From positions 1 to 55,120 of the forward strand of contig NZ_PENZ01000035.1 in NCBI RefSeq assembly GCF_003144395.1: a stretch of DNA of 55,120 nucleotides, given 5' to 3'. Below the pieces are notes generated by a model. That model did no database searches, had not been told where the DNA came from, and saw only the letters and a list, made by a program, of their open reading frames with translations. Shown one piece after another: positions 7,851 through 16,603 of this stretch (the first letter of the stretch is position 1; each line of letters opens with the position of its first letter). Made by a program: the position numbers and the translations under genes. This DNA is from Proteus faecis (GTDB taxonomy: Bacteria; Pseudomonadota; Gammaproteobacteria; Enterobacterales; Enterobacteriaceae).

Positions 7851-9154
7851 TGTGCTGCCTCCACAACCGCAGATGTGGTCTGTTCTGATTTATTGTGCTG
7901 TAAAATTTGTTGCGCTGCATAAAGTGCGCTGATCATTGAAACACCTGCGCCACAACCTTCATTAAGAGGGTCAAACCCACCTAATACAGCACCTACAGCG
8001 TAAACATTCTCTAAGACTTCACCATATTTCATCGGTCTTAATTGACTATCTGTATCCACACCAAATCGCATATAAGGCTGTTTTGCAAAGACATTCACTT
8101 GTGTCCACTCATTGCGTGGTAATGTCTCTAGCAAATCAAGTTCCATCAAAGGTTCATAGACACGATCAAACTCTGCAATTAATCCATTATTGAAGAAACT
8201 GCCCGTTGCCAATACAACGTGTTCACTACGAATAGGAATATCAGTATGGTTTCGAGTATGAATACCTGTAACTTTATTACCAATTAAATCAACTTGTTCT
8301 GCACGATCACCTGGCATAATTAAACCGCCCGCTTTTTGGAAACGCAGTTTTAATGCTTGATGTAAACGAATGCCTAATAGTGATGGTGGCAATGTCGGTA
8401 GTAAACAGATAGGTTTACCTACCAGTTGTTGAAGTAGCGTCACGGGTTCTTCAGCATCCAGCCCAATACATGCAGGTAAAATAATCGCTTCAACACTATC
8501 ATCGATATGCTTTTTCAACTCTTCCGCTAACGCTTTAGTGTTTTCAGGCTTATCTAAATAGCGCGCAATATTGACTGCCCTAAATTCACTTGGATTATCA
8601 CGTAATCTATCTAATAGCGGTAAGTGAATATGATAAGGAATAGACTCAACACCTTGCTCATTCAGCGTATTGCTTGCAAATTGTGGCTGAAAATCTAAAA
8701 AGCCTTCAATTCCAACAACAGCTAACTTTTTCCATGGCAACGCTTGATCAATACCATGAGTTGGTACACGTTTTGGACTCATCCAACTCATACGTGAGCG
8801 CCCAACAGGGGTAATACGATAATGGTTTTCATCACCATTACCTTGATATTCAAGATATTCTGTACTTGATAATAATGCTTCAGCCTGTTCAATTAAAGTT
8901 GAAACTTGCGATTGTCCCATACGACTATAAGGATGTTTCGGGGCAAGCTCAGCCAATGTTGCCAACGCTTTTTTAGGTTGAGTCACTAACGAACCATCAG
9001 GAAGGTGAGTTAATAGATCTAGTGAACCTGATGAAAAATGTAGTGCACTTTGGCCATTACTGATAATTGCGCAAGACTTACCCGCTTCAGCAAGACGAAT
9101 ACCTGCGGTTAAACCGGCAAGTCCGCTACCTATAATGATGACGTCAAATTTCAT
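7847..9154 (-). CDS. glpB: Anaerobic glycerol-3-phosphate dehydrogenase subunit B
   Basis: GlpB (435 aa) is the FMN/FAD-associated subunit of the GlpABC complex. The N-terminus MKFDVIIIGSGLAGLTAGIR is a Rossmann dinucleotide fold, and the C-terminus carries the second half of the flavin site (GAVLGGFDPLNEGCGAGVS). The open frame continues 10 codons upstream, but the Met before KFDVIII matches the family start and lies inside the last codons of glpA. That gives an 11-base overlap and suggests coupled translation. Confidence 0.94.
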   Translation of the reverse strand: MKFDVIIIGSGLAGLTAGIRLAEAGKSCAIISNGQSALHFSSGSLDLLTHLPDGSLVTQPKKALATLAELAPKHPYSRMGQSQVSTLIEQAEALLSSTEYLEYQGNGDENHYRITPVGRSRMSWMSPKRVPTHGIDQALPWKKLAVVGIEGFLDFQPQFASNTLNEQGVESIPYHIHLPLLDRLRDNPSEFRAVNIARYLDKPENTKALAEELKKHIDDSVEAIILPACIGLDAEEPVTLLQQLVGKPICLLPTLPPSLLGIRLHQALKLRFQKAGGLIMPGDRAEQVDLIGNKVTGIHTRNHTDIPIRSEHVVLATGSFFNNGLIAEFDRVYEPLMELDLLETLPRNEWTQVNVFAKQPYMRFGVDTDSQLRPMKYGEVLENVYAVGAVLGGFDPLNEGCGAGVSMISALYAAQQILQHNKSEQTTSAVVEAAQ

Positions 9155-10802
9155 TATCTGCCTCCGCTGAAGTTGCTTTATCAATCATATCAGCATCTAA
9201 ACCACATAAACCTTGGTAAACCCAACTGGTGAATTCACTCTCACGTAATGCATTACCCCAAGCAATTGGTCGAATACCTTTCCAACGCTCATTTAAGAAA
9301 TGAGCAAGCTGTTGCTCTGACTCGTGAGGAGTAGTGACTTGTAAACGGTTTAATAAACCTGCGGCACGACACGCACAAAGCTCACCTTGACATGTTCCCA
9401 TTCCTACCCGAGTACGGCGACGTAAATCAAGTAAGTTATTGACAGTTAAAGAGTTAACAGCATAGCGAACTTCCCCCGCAGTAACGGCTTCACATTCACA
9501 GACTAAACTCTTATCGCTACGCTCATTGCTCAATAATTTATTGGCTAAATCACCGTGGCGATAAACCGCAGAGCCTCGAATTGGTGCGGGTAATGAAACA
9601 ACACTACGTAATGCTTGCTCTGCAGATTGACGGGAGCCCGGTAAGGCTTCCTCTGCTGTTGTACATTTAGCAGAGACATTTAATTTTTCGCAGATTTTAT
9701 CTGTTGCCCATTCAGCCATTAAACGGTAAGTCATTAATTTACCGCCAGTAATTGTAATGAAACCTTCTAATCCATCACGTTGAGCATGGTCGAGTAAAAC
9801 AATACCACGGCTCACATTACGACCGGATGGATCATCATCACTTGCAACTAAAGGACGCACACCTGCATAAGCACGCAAAATTCGAGTTTGAGCCAGTTTT
9901 GGCGCCAACATTGAACCTTCACGAATAAGAATATCGACTTCTTCAGGAGTGACATACATATTGTCAATTTCATCGTAAGGTACGCGTGTTGATGTTGTAC
10001 CAATCAATGAAATGGTATCGCCAGGAACTAAAATATCGGCATCAGCAGGCTTACGACAGCGATTGATCACCATATTGTTAATACGATGACCCAAAATCAA
10101 TAATGCGCCTTTGGCTGGGAACATACGCACTTTTAACTCGCCATATTCCGCAATTTTTTGCCCCCAAATTCCACCAGCATTTGCCACTATTTGCGCACGA
10201 ATTTCATACAGTTTTTTCGCTTGATGATCGTAAACTTTCACACCTTTAACACGATCACCTTCACGAATAAGCCCAACAACTTCATGATAAGTCAGGACTT
10301 GTGCACCATGTTCACGGGCATCTAACATATTTGCTGCAGTTAAACGGAAAGGATCGACAGTACCATCAGGTACTTTAACTGCACCGATTAAATTCGGGTT
10401 AACAGATGGCTCTAAGCGAATAGCTTCTTCAGGTGAAATCGCTTGAGCATCAATACCTGCAGCTTGGCAAGATTGAATAAAGGTCTGTTGAAACTCTAAA
10501 GAATCTTCAGGAAGGGTAATAAAAAGGCCATCCGTTTTTTCAACACAGTGACGAGCGACCCGTTTCAAAATCATGTTTTCTTCAATACACTCACGCGCTG
10601 ACTCTGGGTCTGTTACTGCATAACGCGCACCACTGTGTAACAATCCATGATTTCGACCGGTTGCACCGGTTGCAATATCATGTCTTTCTAGCAGGACGCA
10701 ACGTAATCCACGGCGTGCACAGTCTCTTGCCATGCCTGCACCGGTTGCTCCCCCGCCAATAATAATGACATCAGTTTCTGTCACTGGTGAACCGCTCATC
10801 AT
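9144..10802 (-). CDS. glpA: Anaerobic glycerol-3-phosphate dehydrogenase subunit A
   Basis: GlpA (552 aa) is the catalytic FAD subunit oxidizing sn-glycerol-3-phosphate to dihydroxyacetone phosphate under anaerobic conditions. The FAD fold GGGATGAGMARDCARRG is at the N-terminus, followed by ATGATGRNHGLLHSGARYAV, GVRPLVASDDDPSGRN and ITGGKLMTYRLMAEWATD. The C-terminal BFD-like [2Fe-2S] region has CECEAVTAGE and the paired cysteines GTCQGELCACR. It is the first gene of glpABC, divergent from glpT across a 380-bp control region. Confidence 0.97.
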   Translation of the reverse strand: MMSGSPVTETDVIIIGGGATGAGMARDCARRGLRCVLLERHDIATGATGRNHGLLHSGARYAVTDPESARECIEENMILKRVARHCVEKTDGLFITLPEDSLEFQQTFIQSCQAAGIDAQAISPEEAIRLEPSVNPNLIGAVKVPDGTVDPFRLTAANMLDAREHGAQVLTYHEVVGLIREGDRVKGVKVYDHQAKKLYEIRAQIVANAGGIWGQKIAEYGELKVRMFPAKGALLILGHRINNMVINRCRKPADADILVPGDTISLIGTTSTRVPYDEIDNMYVTPEEVDILIREGSMLAPKLAQTRILRAYAGVRPLVASDDDPSGRNVSRGIVLLDHAQRDGLEGFITITGGKLMTYRLMAEWATDKICEKLNVSAKCTTAEEALPGSRQSAEQALRSVVSLPAPIRGSAVYRHGDLANKLLSNERSDKSLVCECEAVTAGEVRYAVNSLTVNNLLDLRRRTRVGMGTCQGELCACRAAGLLNRLQVTTPHESEQQLAHFLNERWKGIRPIAWGNALRESEFTSWVYQGLCGLDADMIDKATSAEADNEI

Positions 10803-10890
10803 AGAGATGCCCTCTCACATTACATTCAGCAAACGCTTATTTATTCTTTAGCGTTAATTATAGTGTATAAGATACACAAAAAATGTGGTT

Positions 10891-10910
10891 AATGTTTGAT
10901 AATGAGCAAA
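10891..10910. promoter_or_regulatory. GlpR operator candidate 1
   Basis: AATGTTTGATAATGAGCAAA matches the core of the GlpR operator (ATGTTCGATAACGAACAT) at most positions, including TG-TT-GATAA-GA. It lies about 90 bp upstream of the glpA start and probably represses glpABC until glycerol-3-phosphate is present. Confidence 0.65.
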
Positions 10911-10953
10911 AACGAAAGAGAAACGCTCACGAGTGAAAAATTAAAACCACATA

Positions 10954-10969
10954 TGTGATACTAATCACA
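10954..10969. promoter_or_regulatory. CRP site in the glpA-glpT divergent region
   Basis: TGTGATACTAATCACA carries perfect TGTGA and TCACA half-sites with the canonical six-base spacer. It lies near the middle of the divergent region and could activate both glpABC and glpT by cAMP-CRP, as in enteric relatives. Confidence 0.85.
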
Positions 10970-10984
10970 AATTATTTAACAAAA

Positions 10985-11052
10985 AGTATTTGATAAAGTT
11001 AACATATCACTCAAAATTGCACATCTTGAAAAATTATTCGACAACTGAGTAA
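10985..11052. promoter_or_regulatory. Two further weaker GlpR operator candidates
   Basis: AGTATTTGATAAAGTTAACA (10985-11004) and ATTATTCGACAACTGAGTAA (11033-11052) each keep the TT-GA-AA core of GlpR operators but with a degraded second half. Tandem operators are normal in the E. coli glpTQ/glpACB region. Individually these two matches are modest. Confidence 0.4.
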
Positions 11053-11182
11053 TACCTCACAGTAAATTTGATTGTATAAGTTTACTATTAAGTTCGTTAA
11101 AGAAAATTTTTTGATAACTTCGTTGTTCGTTTTGTCATTATTTAATATCAACATATTAAAATAAAAGCCATCGGAGGCTAAT

Positions 11183-12535
11183 ATGTTAAGTCTGTTTAGA
11201 CCTGCGCCACATAAAGCGCGTTTGCCAAAAGAGCAGATAGATCCCGTCTATCGTCGTCTGCGTTGGCAGATCTTTATGGGAATTTTCTTCGGTTACGCTG
11301 CTTATTATTTAGTAAGAAAAAACTTTGCGTTAGCAATGCCTTATCTTGTAGAAGAAGGTTTTTCTAAAGGTGACCTAGGTTTTGCTTTATCAGGGATCTC
11401 GATTGCTTACGGCTTCTCTAAGTTTATCATGGGTTCATTCTCTGACCGTGCAAACCCTCGTTATTTCTTACCTGCAGGTCTTATTTTAGCATCCGCAGTG
11501 ATGCTAATTATGGGCTTTGTACCATGGGCAACTTCGAGCATTATGATTATGTTCGTTCTGTTGTTCCTTTGTGGTTGGTTCCAAGGTATGGGTTGGCCTC
11601 CTTGTGGACGTACTATGGTGCACTGGTGGTCACAGAAAGAACGTGGCGGTATCGTTTCTATCTGGAACTGTGCGCATAACGTTGGTGGTGGCTTACCTCC
11701 ATTACTATTCTTATTAGGTATGGCATGGTTTAACGACTGGAAAGCAGCGTTATATATGCCAGCATTTGCAGCAATTTTAGTTGCAATGATTGCATTCGCA
11801 TTAATGCGCGATACTCCTCAATCTTGTGGTCTTCCTTCGATTGAAGAGTACAAAAATGACTACCCACCTGATTATAAAGAAACAGACGAGCAAGAACTGA
11901 CTGCAAAAGAAATCTTTATGAAGTATGTGTTCCCTAACAAACTTCTGTGGATGATTGCAATCGCAAACGTGTTTGTTTACTTATTGCGTTACGGCGTACT
12001 GGACTGGTCACCAACATATCTGCGTGAAGTAAAACACTTCGCAATGGATAAATCATCATGGGCTTACTTCTTATACGAATACGCAGGTATTCCGGGCACA
12101 CTGCTGTGTGGTTGGATGTCGGATAAAGTGTTCAAAGGTAACCGTGGTGCAACAGGTGTGTTCTTTATGACCTTAGTTACTATCGCAACTATCGTATTCT
12201 GGATGAACCCAGCGGGTAACCCGAATGTTGATATGGCGTGTATGTTAATCATCGGTTTCTTAATCTACGGTCCTGTTATGTTGATTGGTCTGCATGCGCT
12301 TGAGCTTGCACCGAAAAAAGCAGCAGGTACAGCAGCAGGCTTTACTGGTCTATTCGGCTACTTAGGTGGTTCTGTTGCGGCAAGTGCTATCGTAGGTTAC
12401 ACCGTTGACTACTTCGGCTGGGATGGTGGCTTTATGGTCATGATCGGCGGTAGTGCACTGTCTGTTGTATTATTACTTATCGTGATGGTTACAGAAACCA
12501 AACACAAACGTGAAATGCTTCAGAAGTACGAATAA
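11183..12535 (+). CDS. glpT: Glycerol-3-phosphate/phosphate antiporter GlpT
   Basis: GlpT (450 aa) is an MFS transporter with 12 membrane segments that imports sn-glycerol-3-phosphate in exchange for inorganic phosphate; it is also a known entry route for fosfomycin. Family hallmarks are [15 protein letters not shown] in helix 1, [16 protein letters not shown] in the loop after helix 2, and [14 protein letters not shown]. The start follows a CGGAGG ribosome site. It is divergent from glpABC, and a terminator separates it from glpQ. Confidence 0.97.
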   Translation: MLSLFRPAPHKARLPKEQIDPVYRRLRWQIFMGIFFGYAAYYLVRKNFALAMPYLVEEGFSKGDLGFALSGISIAYGFSKFIMGSFSDRANPRYFLPAGLILASAVMLIMGFVPWATSSIMIMFVLLFLCGWFQGMGWPPCGRTMVHWWSQKERGGIVSIWNCAHNVGGGLPPLLFLLGMAWFNDWKAALYMPAFAAILVAMIAFALMRDTPQSCGLPSIEEYKNDYPPDYKETDEQELTAKEIFMKYVFPNKLLWMIAIANVFVYLLRYGVLDWSPTYLREVKHFAMDKSSWAYFLYEYAGIPGTLLCGWMSDKVFKGNRGATGVFFMTLVTIATIVFWMNPAGNPNVDMACMLIIGFLIYGPVMLIGLHALELAPKKAAGTAAGFTGLFGYLGGSVAASAIVGYTVDYFGWDGGFMVMIGGSALSVVLLLIVMVTETKHKREMLQKYE

Positions 12536-12585
12536 TCGCTAACTGATTATTTATGAAATTAGTTAAATCTCATCTCTAAAAACCA

Positions 12586-12618
12586 AGCCACATCAACTAT
12601 TTTGATGTGGCTTTTTTT
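12586..12618 (+). terminator. Terminator between glpT and glpQ
   Basis: AGCCACATCAA (12586-12596) pairs with TTGATGTGGCT (12602-12612), followed by seven T. It is a textbook intrinsic terminator inside what is usually a glpTQ operon. Confidence 0.88.
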
Positions 12619-12671
12619 ATTGCCAACTGTACATAACTTTATTGTACGTAGAATTAAAATGGAGCTGCTTT

Positions 12672-13751
12672 ATGAGTACATCTTTTAGAATAAAACCGTT
12701 AGTTGCAGGCGTTCTTTTAACTCTATCTTTAAGTGCAATCGCACAAACGGCAAGTGATAAGGTCGTTATCGCTCACCGTGGTGCAAGTGGTTATTTGCCT
12801 GAACATACGCTACCAGCCAAAGCATTAGCTTATGCCCAAGGCGCAGATTATCTTGAGCAAGACTTAGTGATGACCAAAGACAACGAATTAGTTGTTTTAC
12901 ATGACCACTATCTTGATCGTGTAACAGATGTGGCTGACCGTTATCCTAATAGAGCAAGAAAAGATGGTCGTTATTACGCCATCGACTTTACGCTTGAGGA
13001 AATTAAAGGTCTGAAATTTACTGAAGGCTTCGACATTGTTGACGGTAAAAAAGTCCAAAGTTACCCAAATCGTTTCCCTATGGGTAAATCAGATTTTCGT
13101 ATACATACTTTCCAAGAAGAAATTGAATTTATCCAAGGTCTAAACAAATCTACAGGCCAAGATATTGGTATTTACCCTGAAATTAAAGCGCCTTGGTTCC
13201 ATGAACAAGAAGGCAAAGACATTACCACCAAAGTATTGGAAGTCCTTAAACAGTACGGTTATACAAAAAAAACCGACAATGTTTATCTGCAATCATTCGA
13301 TGCTAACGACCTAAAACGCATCAAAACAGAGTTGATGCCAAAAATGGGCATGGATCTAAAACTTGTTCAGTTAATTGCATACACTGACTGGAATGAAACC
13401 TATGAAAAACAGCCTGATGGTACATGGACAAATTACAGCTATGAGTGGATGTTCAAGCCAGGAGCAATGAAAGAAATTGCAACTTATGCAGATGGAATTG
13501 GTCCTGACTACCACATGTTAGTTGAAGAGAACTCAACACCAGAAAAAGTCACATTAACGGGTATGGCGGCTGATGCCCACGCCAACAAACTCACCATTCA
13601 TCCATTTACTGTTCGTATTGATAAACTGCCTAAATACGCAAAAGATGGTGATCAGCTATACGACATTATTTATAACCAAGCTGGTGCAGAAGGTGTCTTT
13701 ACGGACTTCCCTGATTTAGGCGTTAAGTTCCTACAAAAACAAGCTAAATAA
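12672..13751 (+). CDS. glpQ: Periplasmic glycerophosphodiester phosphodiesterase GlpQ
   Basis: GlpQ (359 aa) hydrolyses glycerophosphodiesters such as glycerophosphocholine to sn-glycerol-3-phosphate and an alcohol in the periplasm, feeding GlpT. The Sec signal peptide has a basic start, hydrophobic core VAGVLLTLSLSAIAQ and likely cleavage near residue 22. The GDPD catalytic signature follows: HRGASGYLPEHT with its catalytic His, then DYLEQDLVMTKD and VLHDHYLDR. The frame extends 10 codons further, but the ATG at 12672 has a GGAG box and starts the signal peptide properly. The terminator after glpT implies partial read-through or a private promoter. Confidence 0.95.
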   Translation: MSTSFRIKPLVAGVLLTLSLSAIAQTASDKVVIAHRGASGYLPEHTLPAKALAYAQGADYLEQDLVMTKDNELVVLHDHYLDRVTDVADRYPNRARKDGRYYAIDFTLEEIKGLKFTEGFDIVDGKKVQSYPNRFPMGKSDFRIHTFQEEIEFIQGLNKSTGQDIGIYPEIKAPWFHEQEGKDITTKVLEVLKQYGYTKKTDNVYLQSFDANDLKRIKTELMPKMGMDLKLVQLIAYTDWNETYEKQPDGTWTNYSYEWMFKPGAMKEIATYADGIGPDYHMLVEENSTPEKVTLTGMAADAHANKLTIHPFTVRIDKLPKYAKDGDQLYDIIYNQAGAEGVFTDFPDLGVKFLQKQAK

Positions 13752-13780
13752 TTCAAAATACAGCTTGAAGTATAACGAGT

Positions 13781-13809
13781 ATCCTACCCTTTTTTAAAAG
13801 GGTAGGATC
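13781..13809 (+). terminator. Probable terminator after glpQ
   Basis: ATCCTACCCTTTT (13781-13793) pairs with AAAAGGGTAGGAT (13796-13808), but only a short CTTT follows. The stem is strong and the T-run weak. Confidence 0.55.
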
Positions 13810-13938
13810 TTTGCGTCCATTCTGATTGTATATTTCTTCATCTTTCTCTAACTTGTTCTCATAATTTTATTAAAAAATCATAATCACTTTTTGATTTAAC
13901 TATCATTATTTATTAAATATTTAGAGGAAGGGATCACA

Positions 13939-14496
13939 ATGACAATAATGGCTATTATTTTACTTGTTCTTATCGTTCTATTTATTGGTTGGGGAATTTC
14001 AACTTACAATCGACTCATTGCGGCACGCAATCAAGTAAGTAATCAGTTTGCGAATATTGACGTTATTTTAAAACAAAGAGCTGACCAAATTCCTCAATTA
14101 ATGGCAATAGCTGAAAAAGCAATGGAACACGAAAAAAGTGTATTTATTGCATTAAGTGACGCAAGACAACGCTATTTTAAAGCACAAAATATTAATGAAA
14201 AAATCAGTGCATCAAATGAAATGAATACCGCTTTACGGGGTATGATTGCACTCGCTGAAAATTATCCAACATTAATTTCAGGTGAACAATTAGCACTACT
14301 TCAAACCGGAGTTAGCGATGTAGAAAATAAAATTGCTCAACGTCGTGAAGGATTTAATGATGCAACGACTCACTACAACACCGCAATAGAGATGTTTCCT
14401 GATAGCTTAATTGCCGGCCTTTTTCGCTTTGAACGTATGCAATTACTAGAAATACCAAAAGAAGAGATGAAGTTTGAAGGGATTCATTTTAAGTAA
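13939..14496 (+). CDS. LemA family membrane protein (first copy)
   Basis: This 185-aa protein belongs to the LemA family: one N-terminal membrane segment (about residues 3-21) followed by a long helical domain on the far side. The family core is seen as NQFANIDVILKQRADQIPQL, then AMEHEK, and near the C-terminus HYNTAIEMFPDSL. LemA proteins are widespread but their biochemical role is unsettled. It is the first of four closely spaced genes; the next starts 30 bp later, and a second LemA lies two genes on. An AGAGGAAGGG ribosome site precedes the start. Confidence 0.85.
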   Translation: MTIMAIILLVLIVLFIGWGISTYNRLIAARNQVSNQFANIDVILKQRADQIPQLMAIAEKAMEHEKSVFIALSDARQRYFKAQNINEKISASNEMNTALRGMIALAENYPTLISGEQLALLQTGVSDVENKIAQRREGFNDATTHYNTAIEMFPDSLIAGLFRFERMQLLEIPKEEMKFEGIHFK

Positions 14497-14526
14497 GTTA
14501 AATAACCGCATTAAGGATAAATTGCA

Positions 14527-15600
14527 GTGTTAATTTATTTTTTTATCGGCTGTGCTGTGGGCGTATTAATCTATTTTTTACGTAGTAAACGCTCGAAGAA
14601 AAAGAAAAACAACTTGAGTATTATTCCCTTTTTAGGGATCGCATTTGCCGCAGGGAATTACCTTTTTTTCTCACAAGAAACTAACGTTTATCCTAGTGGC
14701 GAAAACTCTGTTGTTAATCTGATCTCCTGTATTGCATTCGCTGTTATTTTGCTATTTGCATATGGTATTTCAAACCATATTGCTAATATTGGTGAAAAAG
14801 CGATAAAAAATTACCACCAATTACAAAATGAAGGAACCTCTAAATTTTCGGCACTTATCAACACCATATTTATTAGCCTCTTATTATTAAGTTTAAGCTT
14901 CAGTTTGTTTATTGATCAAAGATTGTTCTTTTTAAGTTTCGTTTTAATGTTTGTTTACCAAATCGCCAAAAGAACACCTGAAAAACGTTTTTTACGCTTT
15001 CAAAAAATTCTAGCAACATCGAAAATCCGCTCTTTAGCCATTGGGCTTGTTGAAATTGAAGGCAAGATAACTGCGGGTGAAAAACTAATAAGTCGCCTAG
15101 GTAAAAAAGAGTGTTATGGCTACATCTATTATGAATATAACGTATCCACAAATAAAGAAGGCAAAAAAAGCTATCATCAAACACTCTGTGAAAAAAAGAT
15201 CAATAATTTCACGATGACAGATGATAGCGGATCAATTCAAATTCTTGCGGCTGATAAACCTTTAGTTCATCTTGGTATCAATCCTCATCAAGATCTGGAA
15301 TATAACAATAAACGTTTTAAGGAGTATATCTTAGAGGCTGATGCTACTTATTTACTAATAGGTAGTGCAGAACCTATCAATGATAAAATAGTGATCACAC
15401 ACAGTGCTCCTCACTATCTATTAGGTTTATCACCACAAGACTATGTTGTTCGTTGGAACAAAGCGCGTCCTTTTCGTCGTAACGCGACTATCATCGTTAT
15501 CATTGCCCTTTTTGTTATCTTTTCCATTCTAGCAATACCGATGGAATATCAAGACGGCATCCTAACACTTTATTTTAATAACACCTCTTCATCTTGGTAA
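14527..15600 (+). CDS. GIDE/MUL1-type multispanning membrane protein
   Basis: The protein (357 aa, GTG start) has membrane segments near residues 1-18, 30-50, 60-80 and 115-150, then a soluble domain of about 160 residues, and a final membrane helix near 318-338. The soluble part (GLVEIEGKITAGEKLIS, CYGYIYYEYNV, DDSGSIQILAAD, YILEADATYLLIGSA) resembles the GIDE/BAM domain that lies between the two membrane helices of the mitochondrial E3 ligase MUL1. No RING finger is present, so a ubiquitin-ligase name would be wrong. It lies between two LemA genes, a pairing known in prokaryotes but functionally undefined. Confidence 0.7.
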   Translation: MLIYFFIGCAVGVLIYFLRSKRSKKKKNNLSIIPFLGIAFAAGNYLFFSQETNVYPSGENSVVNLISCIAFAVILLFAYGISNHIANIGEKAIKNYHQLQNEGTSKFSALINTIFISLLLLSLSFSLFIDQRLFFLSFVLMFVYQIAKRTPEKRFLRFQKILATSKIRSLAIGLVEIEGKITAGEKLISRLGKKECYGYIYYEYNVSTNKEGKKSYHQTLCEKKINNFTMTDDSGSIQILAADKPLVHLGINPHQDLEYNNKRFKEYILEADATYLLIGSAEPINDKIVITHSAPHYLLGLSPQDYVVRWNKARPFRRNATIIVIIALFVIFSILAIPMEYQDGILTLYFNNTSSSW

Positions 15601-15608
15601 TTGATTAT

Positions 15609-16151
15609 ATGGAATGGCTTATTTTCATCATTTTTATTCTCGCCTTGGTTTATTTTTTAATACGCCAATTAGTGATGATTTATAACAATATGGTGATGCT
15701 AAAAAATAATTGCTATAAAGCCTTTGCAAATATTGATGTTTTATTAAAAAAACAAGTTGATCTGCTCCCAATGCTGACAGCAATAACACAAAAAGCAATG
15801 GAACACGAAAAAGCATTATTTAACCAGCTTACTGAAAATAGAAATAGCTATTTACAAGCTATGGCATTGGATGAAAAAATTAAACTAGCTAATCAGCTAT
15901 TCCCACAATTAAAAACATCACTAATTATTGCTGAAAAATACCCTGAGCTTATCAGTGGGAAAAATTTACGCCTATTACAGACACAAGCGAAAGAATTAGA
16001 AGAGTGTATTGCAGATAGACGTGAATTTTTTAATCAATCTGTCACACTCTATAATACTGAAATACACATTTTTCCTAATGTATTGTTTAAGCTTATTTTT
16101 AATTTTAAAGATATCCCTCTTTTCTATCCTAGTAAGGAGGCCACTTTATGA
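15609..16151 (+). CDS. LemA family membrane protein (second copy)
   Basis: This 180-aa LemA paralogue has the same plan as the first copy: an N-terminal membrane helix (about residues 4-22), then KAFANIDVLLKKQVDLLPML, AMEHEK and LYNTEIHIFPNVL. The two copies differ enough not to be a recent duplication. The frame can begin at a TTG at 15594, overlapping the previous gene, but the ATG at 15609 puts the membrane helix at the extreme N-terminus as in the other copy. Neither start has a strong ribosome site, so translation is probably coupled to the upstream gene. Confidence 0.82.
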   Translation: MEWLIFIIFILALVYFLIRQLVMIYNNMVMLKNNCYKAFANIDVLLKKQVDLLPMLTAITQKAMEHEKALFNQLTENRNSYLQAMALDEKIKLANQLFPQLKTSLIIAEKYPELISGKNLRLLQTQAKELEECIADRREFFNQSVTLYNTEIHIFPNVLFKLIFNFKDIPLFYPSKEATL

Positions 16152-16561
16152 TAGAAATTCCCTTTTCTTTTTTTGGTATAACGGATTGGTTTCTAAGCTT
16201 TAATGAACCTATCTCGATTATTATGTTTGCCACATTTGGCGTACTGTTCTCTATGGCTATTATTTTGCCATTAATCAGTATCACTCCTTTAAAAAAATAT
16301 ATGTCACAAATTGCAGGAGGATTATTTAGTTCGATATTTGTCAGCTTAATGGTCTTAATTAGTTTTCATTTAATGCTGGGTGTTAATTCTTCATTAAAGC
16401 TACTCTTAATTTGGTGGGTTATTTTATTTTCGTGTATTACGTTTTGGTTTATTAACTATCGCTATATGAAAGACGTAACAGGGGATAAGTTTGCGAAGTT
16501 TCAAGAAAAAGCCCTTGAAGCAGAGGAAAAACGAAGACAAAATCGAAAATCTAAAAAATAA
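16148..16561 (+). CDS. Small membrane protein of the LemA cluster, unknown function
   Basis: This 137-aa protein has about three hydrophobic segments (near residues 20-42, 50-75 and 82-102) and ends in a highly charged, basic, probably helical tail (EKALEAEEKRRQNRKSKK). I recognise no family. Its ATG overlaps the TGA of the preceding LemA gene by four bases, and an AAGGAGG ribosome site lies just before it. A terminator follows, so it closes the operon. The coupling suggests its product works with the LemA/GIDE proteins. Confidence 0.75.
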   Translation: MIEIPFSFFGITDWFLSFNEPISIIMFATFGVLFSMAIILPLISITPLKKYMSQIAGGLFSSIFVSLMVLISFHLMLGVNSSLKLLLIWWVILFSCITFWFINYRYMKDVTGDKFAKFQEKALEAEEKRRQNRKSKK

Positions 16562-16584
16562 AAGAGAGCCAAGGCTCTCTTTTT
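16562..16584. terminator. Terminator between the LemA cluster and epmA
   Basis: AAAGAGAGCC (from 16561) pairs with GGCTCTCTTT, followed by TT on the plus strand. The stem is flanked by A/T runs and may act for both convergent genes. Confidence 0.75.
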
Positions 16585-16603
16585 AGCATTATCGATATTG
16601 TAT

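Noticed and set aside
14527-15600. Annotation of the GIDE protein as an E3 ubiquitin ligase
   Set aside because: No RING finger cysteines or histidines are present; only the membrane-associated GIDE/BAM-like part is shared.
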